A DNA stretch of 64,000 nt, from NCBI GenBank assembly GCA_040223615.1, contig JAVKFY010000008.1, forward strand, positions 62,001 through 126,000. Reading direction: 5' to 3'. The translations under genes and the position numbers were made by a program. Below, piece after piece: positions 25,154 through 33,861 of this stretch. The notes beneath the pieces are model-generated. The model saw only the letters and a list, made by a program, of their open reading frames with translations. It did not search any database and had not been told where the DNA came from. Source of the DNA: JAVKFY01 sp040223615. Its GTDB lineage: Bacteria > Pseudomonadota > Alphaproteobacteria > GCA-2731375. Each line of letters opens with the position of its first letter. Position 1 is the first letter of the stretch.

Positions 25154-25541
25154 CCTGGCCGGTGGCGACGTGACTGTCGTTCTTGCCGTACACCTCGACC
25201 TGCAGCACGACGATGCGGCGGCCGCGGCGGATCACCCGCGCGTCGGCCACCAAATCACCCAGGCCGCCGGTCAGATAGCTCAGCGTCATGCCGATCGTGG
25301 CGCCGCGCGAGCCCGGAGCGATGTCGGTGGAACACCAGGCCGCGGCGGTGCCGGCGACGTCGATCAACGCGGAGATGGCGCCGCCCTGCACCAGATCGTC
25401 GCCACGGCTGACCTCCTCGCGATACGGCAGCCGGACGCGGGCGTGGTCGACCTCGGCGAGGTCGAGCTGCATGCCGCACAAGGACACGAAGCCCTTGCCG
25501 CTGGCAATCGACCGCGCGCGCTCGACAAATTCTTCCGCCAT
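25122..25541 (-). CDS. PaaI-like hotdog-fold thioesterase
   Basis: A 139-aa acyl-CoA thioesterase-like protein. The family signature Q-G-G-A-I-S-A-L-I-D-V-A-G lies near residue 52, in the helix carrying the catalytic Asp. It is followed by the beta strands T-I-G-M-T-L-S-Y-L and G-R-R-I-V-V-L-Q-V-E-V-Y. It probably hydrolyses small or aromatic acyl-CoAs. A second, divergent PaaI-like gene lies at 27.0-27.5 kb, and metC lies between them. Confidence 0.85.
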   Translation of the reverse strand: MAEEFVERARSIASGKGFVSLCGMQLDLAEVDHARVRLPYREEVSRGDDLVQGGAISALIDVAGTAAAWCSTDIAPGSRGATIGMTLSYLTGGLGDLVADARVIRRGRRIVVLQVEVYGKNDSHVATGQVTYSLTAPPR

Positions 25542-25570
25542 TAACGCTCACTCCCTATGATCCCGGCACC

Positions 25571-25810
25571 ATGAATACTGCCTGGGCGGTCGGCATCGGT
25601 GCCGGCGTGTTGATGCTGGTCGCGGTCTATGCCGTCAAGTGCGTGCGCGTGCGCCGGCTGGCGCGGCCGCGCGAGCTATACTGGCCCAGCCTGGTGACGC
25701 TGTGCGTCGTCGCCGGCGGCATCGCCGGCTATGTCTACGACGCCAACTCGTCGCGCCAGGTCCCGGTCCCCGACGACTTGAAGAAGCAGCTCAGCCCGCC
25801 GCGCGATTGA
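25571..25810 (+). CDS. Small two-helix membrane protein of unknown function
   Basis: A 79-aa protein with two hydrophobic segments: residues 5-22 (G-I-G-A-G-V-L-M-L-V-A-V-Y) and 41-56 (S-L-V-T-L-C-V-V-A-G-G-I-A). A basic Arg-rich loop separates them, so both ends probably face the periplasm with the loop inside. The C-terminus is charged. It overlaps the metC 3' end by 20 nt on the opposite strand. No family was recognised. The ribosome site is weak. Confidence 0.6.
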   Translation: MNTAWAVGIGAGVLMLVAVYAVKCVRVRRLARPRELYWPSLVTLCVVAGGIAGYVYDANSSRQVPVPDDLKKQLSPPRD

Positions 25811-26972
25811 ACGCGTCGAAGGCCCGGGTCAGATCCTCGATCTGGTCCTCCGGCGCCTCCAGCCCGGCGTGGAAGCGCAGCGTCTGGCCCTCGTAGGGCC
25901 ACTTGGTGGCGGTGCGCACGCCGTGCGGGCTGGTGACCAGCACCAGGCTTTCGTAGCCGCCCCACGAGGCGCCGAGCCCGAACAGCTCCAGCTCGTCGAT
26001 GAACGCCGCGGTCGCCGCCTCTGGTGCTTTCTTCAGTTGCACGCCGAACAGGCCCGACGCGCCGAGGAAGTCGCGTTTCCACAGCGCGTGGCCGGGATCG
26101 TCGGGCAGGGCGGGGTGCATCACCCGCTCGACCTCCGGGCGGCCCTTGAACCACTCGGCCAGGCGGATGCCGTTGGCCATGTGCTGCGGCAGGCGGACAT
26201 GCAGCGTGCGCATGCCACGCTGCGCCAGGTAGACGTCGTCCGGTCCGGTCGACATGCCGAGGTCACCGGACATCTTGCGCAGCGAAGGGAAGTGTTCCTC
26301 GGTGGTGGTGACGGTGCCGAGCATCACGTCGGAGTGGCCGACGATGTACTTGGTGCCGGCCTGGATGGAGACGTCGACGCCGTGCTCGAACGGCTTGAAG
26401 TAGAGCGGCGAGGCCCAGGTGTTGTCCATCATGACGATGCAGCCGGCCTTGTGCGCGACCTCGGCCAGCGCCGGGATGTCCATCACCTCGAAGGTCTGCG
26501 AGCCGGGCGACTCGACATAGACGATCCTGGTGTTCGGGCGAATTAAGGCGGCCAGGTCGGCCGGCGCGATCAGCGGGTCGTACCATGTCGTTTCCACGCC
26601 ATAGCGCGGCAGCAGCTCGGTACAGACCCGCCGGGCCGGGGCATAGGCGCTGTCGACCAGCAGGATGTGATCGCCCTGGCTGACATAGGCCATCATCGCG
26701 GTGGTGATCGCGGCCAGGCCGGAGGGGAACAGGGCGCAGCGGTCGCCGCCCTCCACCGCGTTGACCAGATCTTCCAGCCCGAACTGGGTCGGCGTGCCGC
26801 GCCGGCCATAGGCGATGGTGCGCTCGCCCTTGCCGGAACGCTCGCGCAGCTCCTTCCAGGCGGCGTAGGTCGGCGCCAGCACCGTAGAGGCGTGGTAGAC
26901 GGGCGGATTGACGATGCCGAAGTTGCTCTTCGGGTCACGGCCGGCGGTTACGATCTTGGTTTCGTCCTTCAT
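25791..26972 (-). CDS. metC: Cystathionine beta-lyase (Cys/Met metabolism PLP enzyme)
   Basis: A 393-aa Cys/Met-metabolism PLP enzyme. It is closest to alphaproteobacterial cystathionine beta-lyases, which convert cystathionine to homocysteine, pyruvate and ammonia. Seen are Y-G-R-R-G-T-P-T (phosphate-contact Tyr and Arg), F-P-S-G-L-A-A-I, M-M-D-N-T-W-A-S-P-L with the pyridine Asp, and the PLP lysine in G-T-K-Y-I-V-G-H-S-D. The C-terminal G-A-S-W-G-G-Y-E-S-L segment fits lyases better than gamma-synthases. It is monocistronic, between two thioesterase genes. Confidence 0.92.
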   Translation of the reverse strand: MKDETKIVTAGRDPKSNFGIVNPPVYHASTVLAPTYAAWKELRERSGKGERTIAYGRRGTPTQFGLEDLVNAVEGGDRCALFPSGLAAITTAMMAYVSQGDHILLVDSAYAPARRVCTELLPRYGVETTWYDPLIAPADLAALIRPNTRIVYVESPGSQTFEVMDIPALAEVAHKAGCIVMMDNTWASPLYFKPFEHGVDVSIQAGTKYIVGHSDVMLGTVTTTEEHFPSLRKMSGDLGMSTGPDDVYLAQRGMRTLHVRLPQHMANGIRLAEWFKGRPEVERVMHPALPDDPGHALWKRDFLGASGLFGVQLKKAPEAATAAFIDELELFGLGASWGGYESLVLVTSPHGVRTATKWPYEGQTLRFHAGLEAPEDQIEDLTRAFDAFNRAAG

Positions 26973-27041
26973 CGCCTCGGTTCTGTGCTGGGAATGGATG
27001 GGATGCTCAACCTGTACTATCTGGCATGTCAGCGCGGCAAG

Positions 27042-27512
27042 CTAGCGCCTGTCGGCGCCCAGCTCGATCACGGCGAGCGAGGCGGCGCCGGTGGCGACCG
27101 GCGGCCGGCCGGCCTCGGCGAGGTGGCCGCGCGCGAAGCCGACCTGCCGGCCCATGCGCTCAATCTCGCCGACCGCGACGTAGGTCGCCGGCCGCGCCGG
27201 CCGCAGAAAGGCGACGTTCAGCGTGGTGGTGGCGCAGACGCGGTTCGCCGGCAGCATGGCCAGACCGGCGAACGCCATGGCGAAGTCGATCATCGCCGAG
27301 ACCACGCCACCCTGCACGACATCGGCGCCCTGCAGGAACATCGGCCCTGGTGTGAACCGCAACTCGACGCGGCCGGCTTCGGCGTCGACCTTGGCGATGT
27401 GGCCGGACAGGGCCATGGCGAAAGGCGACGCTTCGATCGGCAACGGCGCGCCCGGCGCGTCGCGGAACCGGTGCAACAGAGCCTGATCGGGGTTTCGATA
27501 GTGCTGGGCCAT
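27042..27512 (-). CDS. PaaI-like hotdog-fold thioesterase (second)
   Basis: A 156-aa hotdog protein with the signature Q-G-G-V-V-S-A-M-I-D-F-A-M-A-F-A-G near residue 67. The next strand is C-A-T-T-T-L-N-V-A-F-L-R-P-A, the usual thioesterase substrate-tunnel strand. It diverges from aapJ, so the 178-bp gap between them holds both promoters. It is only distantly similar to the gene at 25.1 kb, so it is a separate lineage and not a tandem copy. Confidence 0.83.
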   Translation of the reverse strand: MAQHYRNPDQALLHRFRDAPGAPLPIEASPFAMALSGHIAKVDAEAGRVELRFTPGPMFLQGADVVQGGVVSAMIDFAMAFAGLAMLPANRVCATTTLNVAFLRPARPATYVAVGEIERMGRQVGFARGHLAEAGRPPVATGAASLAVIELGADRR

Positions 27513-27690
27513 TGGCGATCTCGGTTGCGGTAAAACGGCTGGACATGTCGCAAAGCACAGTTCGCGGCTGATCGCCGGTCATTCTTGTCGGTTTCGAGAC
27601 AGGTGTGTTAGCGTCGCGTCCTCAGATGCCTTGTACGGCATTAAACCCGCTTCGACGCAGAAAGCAGGCAATACAGGGAAGGTCTACAGT

Positions 27691-28707
27691 ATGAAAGCAC
27701 TCGGCTTCATTACGGCAGGTGCCGCGGCGGCGTTGTTCGCCGTCAGTGCCCAGGCCGACACCATCGATGACATCAAGGCGCGCGGACAACTCATCTGCGG
27801 CGTCACCACCGGTCTGGCCGGCTTCGCCGCGCCCGACGACAAGGGCGAATGGGCCGGCTTCGACGTTGAGATGTGTCGCGCCGTCGCCGCCGCCATCCTC
27901 GGCGACGCGAATAAGGTCAAGTTCGTGCCGACCACCGGCAAGAGCCGCTTCCCGGCGTTGCAGTCGGGCGAGGTCGACATGCTGGCCCGGAACACCACCT
28001 GGACCTACGATCGCGACGTGAAGCTCGGCTTCGATTTCGCCGGCGTGAACTTCTATGACGGCCAGGGCTTCATGATCCGCAAGGACCTGGGCGTGAAGTC
28101 GGCCTTCGAGCTCGACGGCGCCAGCGTATGCGTAGCGACCGGTTCGACAACCGAGCTGAACCTGGGCGACTTCTTCCGCGCCAACAACATGAGCTACACG
28201 CCGGTCATCTACGAAAAGGCGGACGAGATCCGGACCGCCTACGACGCCGGCCGTTGCGACGTTTACACCACTGACCGTTCCGGTCTGGCGGCGCAGCGTT
28301 CCGAGCTGTCCGAGCCGGATGCGCACATGATCCTGCCGGAAGTGATCTCCAAGGAGCCGCTGGGCCCGCTCTCGCGGCATGGCGACAACCGCTTCAACGA
28401 CGCCATCCGTTGGACGCTGAACGTGATGATCATCGCCGAGGAGAAGGGCATCACGCAGGCCAACGTCGATCAGATGATGGATAGCGCGAGCGACCCGGAG
28501 ATCCTGCGCATGATGGGCAAGGAAGGCGACTATGGCGAGCGTCTGGGTCTGGCCAACAACTGGCCGTACCAGGTGATCAAGCAGGTCGGCAACTACGGCG
28601 AGTCGTACGAGCGCAACATCGGCCCGAACACGCCGATCCAGCTCGAGCGCGGCGTCAATGCCCTGTGGACCAAGGGCGGTATTCTCTACGCGCCGCCGTA
28701 CCGTTGA
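27691..28707 (+). CDS. aapJ: General L-amino-acid ABC transporter, periplasmic binding protein AapJ/BztA
   Basis: A 338-aa periplasmic binding protein. From ATG at 27691 the signal peptide is K-A-L-G-F-I-T-A-G-A-A-A-A-L-F followed by A-Q-A. The mature start D-T-I-D-D-I-K-A-R-G-Q-L-I-C-G-V and the M-L-A-R-N-T-T-W-T motif are typical of AapJ/BztA. These bind a broad range of L-amino acids including Glu, Gln and Asp. It is the first gene of aapJQMP. A strong hairpin follows it, probably raising binding-protein expression over the membrane genes. Confidence 0.93.
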   Translation: MKALGFITAGAAAALFAVSAQADTIDDIKARGQLICGVTTGLAGFAAPDDKGEWAGFDVEMCRAVAAAILGDANKVKFVPTTGKSRFPALQSGEVDMLARNTTWTYDRDVKLGFDFAGVNFYDGQGFMIRKDLGVKSAFELDGASVCVATGSTTELNLGDFFRANNMSYTPVIYEKADEIRTAYDAGRCDVYTTDRSGLAAQRSELSEPDAHMILPEVISKEPLGPLSRHGDNRFNDAIRWTLNVMIIAEEKGITQANVDQMMDSASDPEILRMMGKEGDYGERLGLANNWPYQVIKQVGNYGESYERNIGPNTPIQLERGVNALWTKGGILYAPPYR

Positions 28708-28742
28708 TCCGGACAGCGTGGCTGTCATGATCTGAATCTGAA

Positions 28743-28773
28743 GGGGCGCGCCCACCGACGGTAGGCGCGCCCC
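28743..28773 (+). promoter_or_regulatory. Stem-loop between aapJ and aapQ
   Basis: The arms at 28743-28756 and 28760-28773 pair over 13 of 14 positions around a GAC loop (left arm GGGGCGCGCCCACC). There is no T-tract after it. Such hairpins after binding-protein genes usually act as partial terminators or 3'-end stabilisers, giving more binding protein than permease. Confidence 0.7.
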
Positions 28774-28840
28774 AACGGATTCTGGTGCAAGAGATTCTGG
28801 CGCACGCCGCCGTCGAGGCGCGTATCCGGGAGACGGGTCC

Positions 28841-30025
28841 ATGGCCGTTCAGAGCGAACCGCAGACCGGCAGTTCCAACTGGCTGTATGACGCGCGGCTG
28901 CGCGCGATTTTCTACCAGATCGCCACCGCCGCCATTTTCGTCGGCGTGGTCTTCTGGCTGACCAACAACACCATCGACAACCTGAACGAGCGCGGCATCG
29001 CGACCGGGTTCAAGTTCCTCGGCCAACCGACAGGCTTCGGCCTGCCATTCTACCTGATCCCCTATTCGGAAACCTCGACCTACGGCACCGCCTTCGTGGT
29101 CTCGGTGCTGAACACGTTGTTCATCTCGTTCATCGGCATCGTGCTCGCGACCATCATCGGCTTCCTGTTCGGCGTCATGCGGCTGTCGAGGAACTGGCTG
29201 ATCTCCAAGATCGCGACCGTCTACCTGGAGACGGTGCGCAACGTGCCGCTGCTGCTGCAGATCCTGTTCTGGTATTTCGGCGTGCTGCAAACGCTGCCGC
29301 AGGTTCGTAACAGCGTGAACATGGCCGACACGGTGTTCTTGAACATCCGTGGCCTGTACATGCCGAAGCCGCATTTCGAGACCGCATTCCTGGTGCCGGT
29401 CATCCTGTTCATCGGCGCCATCGTCGCCACCTGGGTGCTGGCGCGCTGGGCCAAGAGGCGTCAGGCCGATACCGGCGAACAGTTCCCGATCTGGCGCACC
29501 GGCATCGGCCTGATCCTCGGCCTGCCGATCGTCGGATTCCTCGTTACCGGCATGCCGGTGACCCTGGAATACCCGGCGCTCAAGGGCTTCAATTTCCAGG
29601 GCGGTCTGGTGCTGGTGCCCGAGTTCATGGCGCTGCTGGCGGCGCTGACGCTCTATACCGCCGCGTTCATCGGTGAGATCGTGCGTGCCGGCATCCAGTC
29701 GGTGAGCCACGGCCAGACCGAGGCGGCCTTCGCGCTGGGGCTGCGGCCGAGCGTGACCATGCGGCTGGTGATCATCCCGCAGGCGCTGCGGGTGATCGTG
29801 CCGCCGCTGACCAGCCAGTACCTGAACCTGACGAAGAATTCGTCGCTGGCCGCGGCGATCGGCTATCCGGAGTTGGTGGCGGTGTTCGCCGGCACGGTGC
29901 TGAACCAGACCGGCCAGGCGGTCGAGTGCATCCTGATGACGATGGCGGTGTACTTCACCATCTCGCTGTGCATCTCGATCTTCATGAACTGGTACAACAA
30001 GCGCATCGCGCTGGTGGAGCGCTAG
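28841..30025 (+). CDS. aapQ: L-amino-acid ABC transporter permease AapQ/BztB
   Basis: A 394-aa inner-membrane permease of the His/Glu/Gln/Arg/opine family. The first hydrophobic segment is at about residues 25-45 and several more follow. The ATP-binding-protein contact motif E-A-A-F-A-L-G-L-R-P lies near residue 297, and E-T-V-R-N-V-P-L-L-L-Q lies near 127. The long first periplasmic loop is typical of AapQ. It pairs with AapM as a heterodimer. It ends 2 nt before the aapM start. Confidence 0.93.
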   Translation: MAVQSEPQTGSSNWLYDARLRAIFYQIATAAIFVGVVFWLTNNTIDNLNERGIATGFKFLGQPTGFGLPFYLIPYSETSTYGTAFVVSVLNTLFISFIGIVLATIIGFLFGVMRLSRNWLISKIATVYLETVRNVPLLLQILFWYFGVLQTLPQVRNSVNMADTVFLNIRGLYMPKPHFETAFLVPVILFIGAIVATWVLARWAKRRQADTGEQFPIWRTGIGLILGLPIVGFLVTGMPVTLEYPALKGFNFQGGLVLVPEFMALLAALTLYTAAFIGEIVRAGIQSVSHGQTEAAFALGLRPSVTMRLVIIPQALRVIVPPLTSQYLNLTKNSSLAAAIGYPELVAVFAGTVLNQTGQAVECILMTMAVYFTISLCISIFMNWYNKRIALVER

Positions 30026-30027
30026 CC

Positions 30028-31179
30028 ATGAGCGATATCACGCGCGACCTGACCGACCCGGCCTCCGGCATGCAGGAGGACGCGGACCGCATCCACACGC
30101 CGGCGCCGGACCTGCCGCCGCCGAAACTGGAAGTCGGCATCATCGGCTGGGCACGCGCCAGCCTGTTCTCCGGCTGGTTCAATTCGATCCTGACGGTGCT
30201 GGCGCTTGTGCTGATCTACCTGGTCGTGCCGCCGATCCTGGATTGGGCGATCTTCTCGGCGGACTTCATCGGCGAGAGCCGTGACGACTGCACGTCGGGC
30301 GGCGCCTGCTGGGTGTTCGTGTCGATCCGTTTCGACCAGTTCATCTACGGCTTCTACCCCGAGGCGCTGCGCTGGCGGCCATCGCTGGCGGTCGGGCTGG
30401 GGCTGGTCTGCCTGTTCTACACGCTGACCGACGGCGTGCCGTTTCGCGGCAAGGTGGCGTTGTTCCTGTGCATCCCCTACCCGATCATCGCCTTCTTCCT
30501 GCTCTATGGCGGGCTCGGCCTGGAGGTGGTGGAGACCTCGAAGTGGGGCGGGCTGCTGCTCACCATCGTCATCGCCGGCGTCGGTATCGCCGCCTCGCTG
30601 CCGATTGGCGTGGCGCTGGCGCTGGGCCGGCGTTCGAACATGCCGGTGGTGCGGATGCTGTGCGTCGGTTTCATCGAGTTCGTGCGCGCGGTGCCGCTGA
30701 TCACCATCCTGTTCATGAGCCTGGTGGTGCTGCCGCTGTTCCTGCCGCCGGGCAGCAACTTCGACCAGCTCTTGCGGGCGCTGATCGGTGTGTCGCTGTT
30801 CTCCGCCGCCTACATGGCCGAGACCGTGCGCGGCGGGCTGCAGGCGATCCCCAAGGGCCAGTACGAAGCGGCCTCCGCGCTCGGCCTGGGCTACTGGTCG
30901 TCGATGCGGCTGATCATCCTGCCGCAGGCGCTGAAGATCGTCATCCCGGCGATCGTCTCCAGCTTCATTGGCCTGTTCAAGGACACCACGCTGGTGCTGA
31001 TCATCGGCCTGGTCGACCTGCTGGCGATGGTCCAGCTGGCGATCACCGACAGCAAGTGGATCGGCCTGGCGGAGGAGGGCTACGCCTTCTGCGCCATCGT
31101 CTTCTTCGTCTTCTGCTTCGGTATGTCGCGCTACTCGATGTACTTGGAGCGCAAGCTCGATACCGGCCATCGCCGGTAG
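30028..31179 (+). CDS. aapM: L-amino-acid ABC transporter permease AapM/BztC
   Basis: A 383-aa permease subunit partnering AapQ. The N-terminus is soluble and acidic/Pro-rich for about 45 residues, then membrane segments follow. The EAA loop is E-A-A-S-A-L-G-L-G-Y near residue 282, with E-F-V-R-A-V-P-L-I-T near residue 219. A periplasmic segment holds two Cys (D-D-C-T-S-G-G-A-C-W) that could form a disulfide. The start is ATG at 30028, directly after aapQ. Confidence 0.93.
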   Translation: MSDITRDLTDPASGMQEDADRIHTPAPDLPPPKLEVGIIGWARASLFSGWFNSILTVLALVLIYLVVPPILDWAIFSADFIGESRDDCTSGGACWVFVSIRFDQFIYGFYPEALRWRPSLAVGLGLVCLFYTLTDGVPFRGKVALFLCIPYPIIAFFLLYGGLGLEVVETSKWGGLLLTIVIAGVGIAASLPIGVALALGRRSNMPVVRMLCVGFIEFVRAVPLITILFMSLVVLPLFLPPGSNFDQLLRALIGVSLFSAAYMAETVRGGLQAIPKGQYEAASALGLGYWSSMRLIILPQALKIVIPAIVSSFIGLFKDTTLVLIIGLVDLLAMVQLAITDSKWIGLAEEGYAFCAIVFFVFCFGMSRYSMYLERKLDTGHRR

Positions 31180-31197
31180 CTGAGAGGTATTTGCATC

Positions 31198-31992
31198 ATG
31201 TCTGACGCCGCAACCGATAGCCCGCAAGTCGACCGCAGCCAGTTGAAGGTGAGCGACGAGGTCGCGATCCAGCTCATCGGCATGCACAAGTGGTTTGGCG
31301 AGTTCCACGTGCTCAAGGATATCAACCTGACCGTTAATCGCGGCGAGCGGATCGTGATCTGCGGGCCCTCGGGCTCCGGCAAGTCAACGTTGATCCGCTG
31401 CATCAACCGGCTGGAAGAGCACCAGCAGGGCCAGATCATCGTCGACGACATCGAGCTGACCAACGATCTCAAGAATATCGACAGTATCCGCCGCGAGGTC
31501 GGCATGGTGTTCCAGCACTTCAACCTGTTCCCGCACCTGACGGTGCTGGACAACCTGACGCTGGCGCCGATCTGGGTGCGCAAGATGCCGAAGCGCGAGG
31601 CCGAAGAGGCCGCCATGCACTACCTGGAGCGGGTTCGTATCCCGGAGCAGGCACACAAGTTCCCGGGGCAACTCTCCGGCGGTCAGCAGCAGCGCGTGGC
31701 GATCGCGCGCTCGCTGTGCATGAACCCGCGCATCATGCTGTTCGACGAGCCGACCTCGGCGCTCGATCCGGAGATGATCAAGGAAGTGCTCGACGTGATG
31801 GTCACGCTCGCTGAAGAGGGCATGACCATGCTCTGCGTGACCCATGAGATGGGCTTCGCGCGGCTGGTGGCGAACCGGGTGATCTTCATGGACGCCGGCG
31901 AGATCGTCGAGCAGAACGAGCCGGAAGAGTTCTTCAACAACCCGAAGAGCGACCGCACCAAGCTGTTCCTGAGCCAGATCCTGTCGCACTGA
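31198..31992 (+). CDS. aapP: L-amino-acid ABC transporter ATP-binding protein AapP/BztD
   Basis: A 264-aa ATPase of the polar amino-acid ABC family. The Walker A motif is G-P-S-G-S-G-K-S-T, the signature L-S-G-G-Q-Q-Q-R-V-A-I-A-R, the Walker B I-M-L-F-D-E-P-T-S, and the switch His is in V-T-H-E-M-G. It is the last gene of the aapJQMP operon, 18 nt after aapM. It forms the cytoplasmic ATPase dimer of the transporter. Confidence 0.95.
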   Translation: MSDAATDSPQVDRSQLKVSDEVAIQLIGMHKWFGEFHVLKDINLTVNRGERIVICGPSGSGKSTLIRCINRLEEHQQGQIIVDDIELTNDLKNIDSIRREVGMVFQHFNLFPHLTVLDNLTLAPIWVRKMPKREAEEAAMHYLERVRIPEQAHKFPGQLSGGQQQRVAIARSLCMNPRIMLFDEPTSALDPEMIKEVLDVMVTLAEEGMTMLCVTHEMGFARLVANRVIFMDAGEIVEQNEPEEFFNNPKSDRTKLFLSQILSH

Positions 31993-32010
31993 GGTGACGA
32001 CGCTGCGGCC

Positions 32011-32991
32011 TCAGTCGTCGCTTTCCGCCTCGCCGCGCTGCCAGGGGTTGGCCACGGTCTGGCGCGCCACCACCTCGAAGCCGAAGCGCTGGTACAGGCC
32101 CAGCGCCTTGGGGTGGTCGAGCGTGCAGGTGTTCACCGTCACCCGTCGCGGGCCGTAGCGCCACATCGTCTCCAATGCCTCGCCCAGCAGGTAGGGCCCG
32201 AAACGCTGGCCGATGAAGTCCGGCATTATGCCGAAATACGCCAGGTCGATGACGTCGGACGCGCGCCGGTCGAGTTCGAAGGCGCCGGCCGGCGAGCCGT
32301 CGGCGTAGAGCACGTAGACCTCGACATTCTCGTCCCGGACGATCTCCAGCAGTGCCGCGTCGCCGAGCAGCTTGCGGTCGGTCCAGTGCCAGTCGCGGCC
32401 GATGGCGTCGTACAGGTAGCGATAGAAGCTCAGCGTCGGCGGCTGCGCCCGCAGCAGCGCCAGGCGGTGATGGCCGGCCGGCTCGATGCGCGGCAGCTTC
32501 GGCGGCTCGGTCATCTCCAGATAGGTGATGGTGACCGGCTCGGTGCTGGACTGACCGCCCATCTGCACGGCCCGCCCGTCGAGCCGTTTCGACATCACTT
32601 CGCGTGGCTCCACCACGTAGCCGATATTCTGGTAGAAGCCGATCACCCGGGTATTGGAGGCGCGCACCATGAGCTGCATTTTCGGCACGCCGCGCTCGGC
32701 GACCCAGTGTTCCGCGGCGTGCATGATGCGCCGCCCGAGGCCGTCGTTGCGCCGCCCGGGGTCGGTGGCGACATAATAGACCCAGCCTCGGTGTCCGTCG
32801 TGGCCGACCATGGCCGCGGCGGCCAGTGCGCCGTCGTCCTCGCCGAGCAGGATGGTGGCGTTGTCGCTGGCTAGTGCGAAGTCGAAGTCCCGGACCGGAT
32901 CGTTCAGCGGGTTGACCAGCAGCCCGGCGGCATCCCACAGCGCGATCGTGACATCGCGATCGGCCGCCGTGGCGTCGCGGACCGCCAGCAT
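32011..32991 (-). CDS. Tandem GNAT-domain acetyltransferase
   Basis: A 326-aa protein holding two GNAT-like domains. Residues 1-140 form a YpeA/RimI-like domain with the acetyl-CoA loop R-R-N-D-G-L-G-R-R-I and the typical G-F-Y-Q-N-I-G-Y end. Residues about 150-326 form a second GNAT with I-G-Q-R-F-G-P-Y-L-L and G-L-Y-Q-R-F-G-F. Elsewhere I know both as separate single-domain proteins, so this is a fusion. The start ATG overlaps the sseA stop by one base (TGATG), so the two are coupled. Substrates are unknown. Confidence 0.83.
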   Translation of the reverse strand: MLAVRDATAADRDVTIALWDAAGLLVNPLNDPVRDFDFALASDNATILLGEDDGALAAAAMVGHDGHRGWVYYVATDPGRRNDGLGRRIMHAAEHWVAERGVPKMQLMVRASNTRVIGFYQNIGYVVEPREVMSKRLDGRAVQMGGQSSTEPVTITYLEMTEPPKLPRIEPAGHHRLALLRAQPPTLSFYRYLYDAIGRDWHWTDRKLLGDAALLEIVRDENVEVYVLYADGSPAGAFELDRRASDVIDLAYFGIMPDFIGQRFGPYLLGEALETMWRYGPRRVTVNTCTLDHPKALGLYQRFGFEVVARQTVANPWQRGEAESDD

Positions 32992-33842
32992 CAACCCTCG
33001 CCGGTGACGATCGGCGTATCTTCCCGGCCGCCCCATTCCGACCAGGAGCCGTCGTACAGCGTGCCGTTGTCGTGGCCGATCAGGTTCAGACCCATCAGCA
33101 GTACCGCCGCCGACACGCCCGACCCGCACGACGTCACCACCGGCTTGCCCAGGTCCACGCCGGCGTCCTTGAAGGCCTTCTCCAGCTCGGCTTTCGGGCG
33201 GAACTTGCCGTCACTGTCGAGTAGGTCGGTATACGGCAGGTTGAGCGCGCCCGGCATGTGGCCCGAGCGCATGCCGGCGCGCGGCTCGGGCTGCTCGCCG
33301 GTGAAGCGGCCGTGGGCACGGGCGTCGAGGATCTGCTCCGAACCGCCGGCCTCGATGATCGCCAATATGTCGTCGCGCGCACGGACCAGACCGGCCGCCT
33401 TGCTCGCCTCGTAGGTCGCCGGCTCGGGTGTGTTGATGCCGTCCTCGACCGGCCGGTCTTCAGTGGTCCAGCGGGTGAAGCCGCCGTCCAGCACCGAGAC
33501 CTTGGCGTGGCCGAACACCTTGAACATGTACCAGGCGCGGCATGCCGCCGTGGCCTTGCCGCCGTCGTAGCAGATCACGTGGTCGCCGTTCGACACGCCG
33601 AGCGAGCCGACCTTGGTGGCGAAGGTGTCGTTGTCGGGGAACATGTGCGGCAGCGGGTCGGCGGTATCGGCGATGGTGTCGATGTCGAAATAGACCGAGC
33701 CGGCGATATGGCTGGCGCGGTGTTCGGCATGCGGGTCGCGCTTCTCGGTCGGCAGGTACCAGGAACAGTCCAGTACCTTCACCCCCGGCTTGCCCAAGTT
33801 CTTGGCCAGCCAGGCGGTGGACACCAGCAGGTCTACGCTCAT
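32991..33842 (-). CDS. sseA: 3-mercaptopyruvate/thiosulfate sulfurtransferase SseA
   Basis: A 283-aa two-rhodanese-domain sulfurtransferase. The catalytic Cys near residue 239 is in S-C-G-S-G-V-S-A, the loop type (C-G-S-G-V) of 3-mercaptopyruvate sulfurtransferases rather than thiosulfate rhodaneses. The N-terminal domain is inactive, as usual. It lies in a minus-strand group with alaX and cysK, pointing to cysteine/sulfur and Ala/Ser/Cys-tRNA metabolism, and is separated from alaX by a palindromic repeat. Confidence 0.92.
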   Translation of the reverse strand: MSVDLLVSTAWLAKNLGKPGVKVLDCSWYLPTEKRDPHAEHRASHIAGSVYFDIDTIADTADPLPHMFPDNDTFATKVGSLGVSNGDHVICYDGGKATAACRAWYMFKVFGHAKVSVLDGGFTRWTTEDRPVEDGINTPEPATYEASKAAGLVRARDDILAIIEAGGSEQILDARAHGRFTGEQPEPRAGMRSGHMPGALNLPYTDLLDSDGKFRPKAELEKAFKDAGVDLGKPVVTSCGSGVSAAVLLMGLNLIGHDNGTLYDGSWSEWGGREDTPIVTGEG

Positions 33843-33861
33843 GCGTTTATCGCTCCCAAGT

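Noticed and set aside
27512..27528. Sigma-54-like promoter (TTGGC...TTGC) upstream of aapJ
   Set aside because: The GG to GC distance is one base too long (N11 rather than N10), and the site overlaps the start codon of the divergent thioesterase gene.
28706..28735. Another TGATCC after aapJ as a sigma-E promoter
   Set aside because: At 18 nt spacing the next bases are GATCTG, with no TA element, and it overlaps the aapJ stop.
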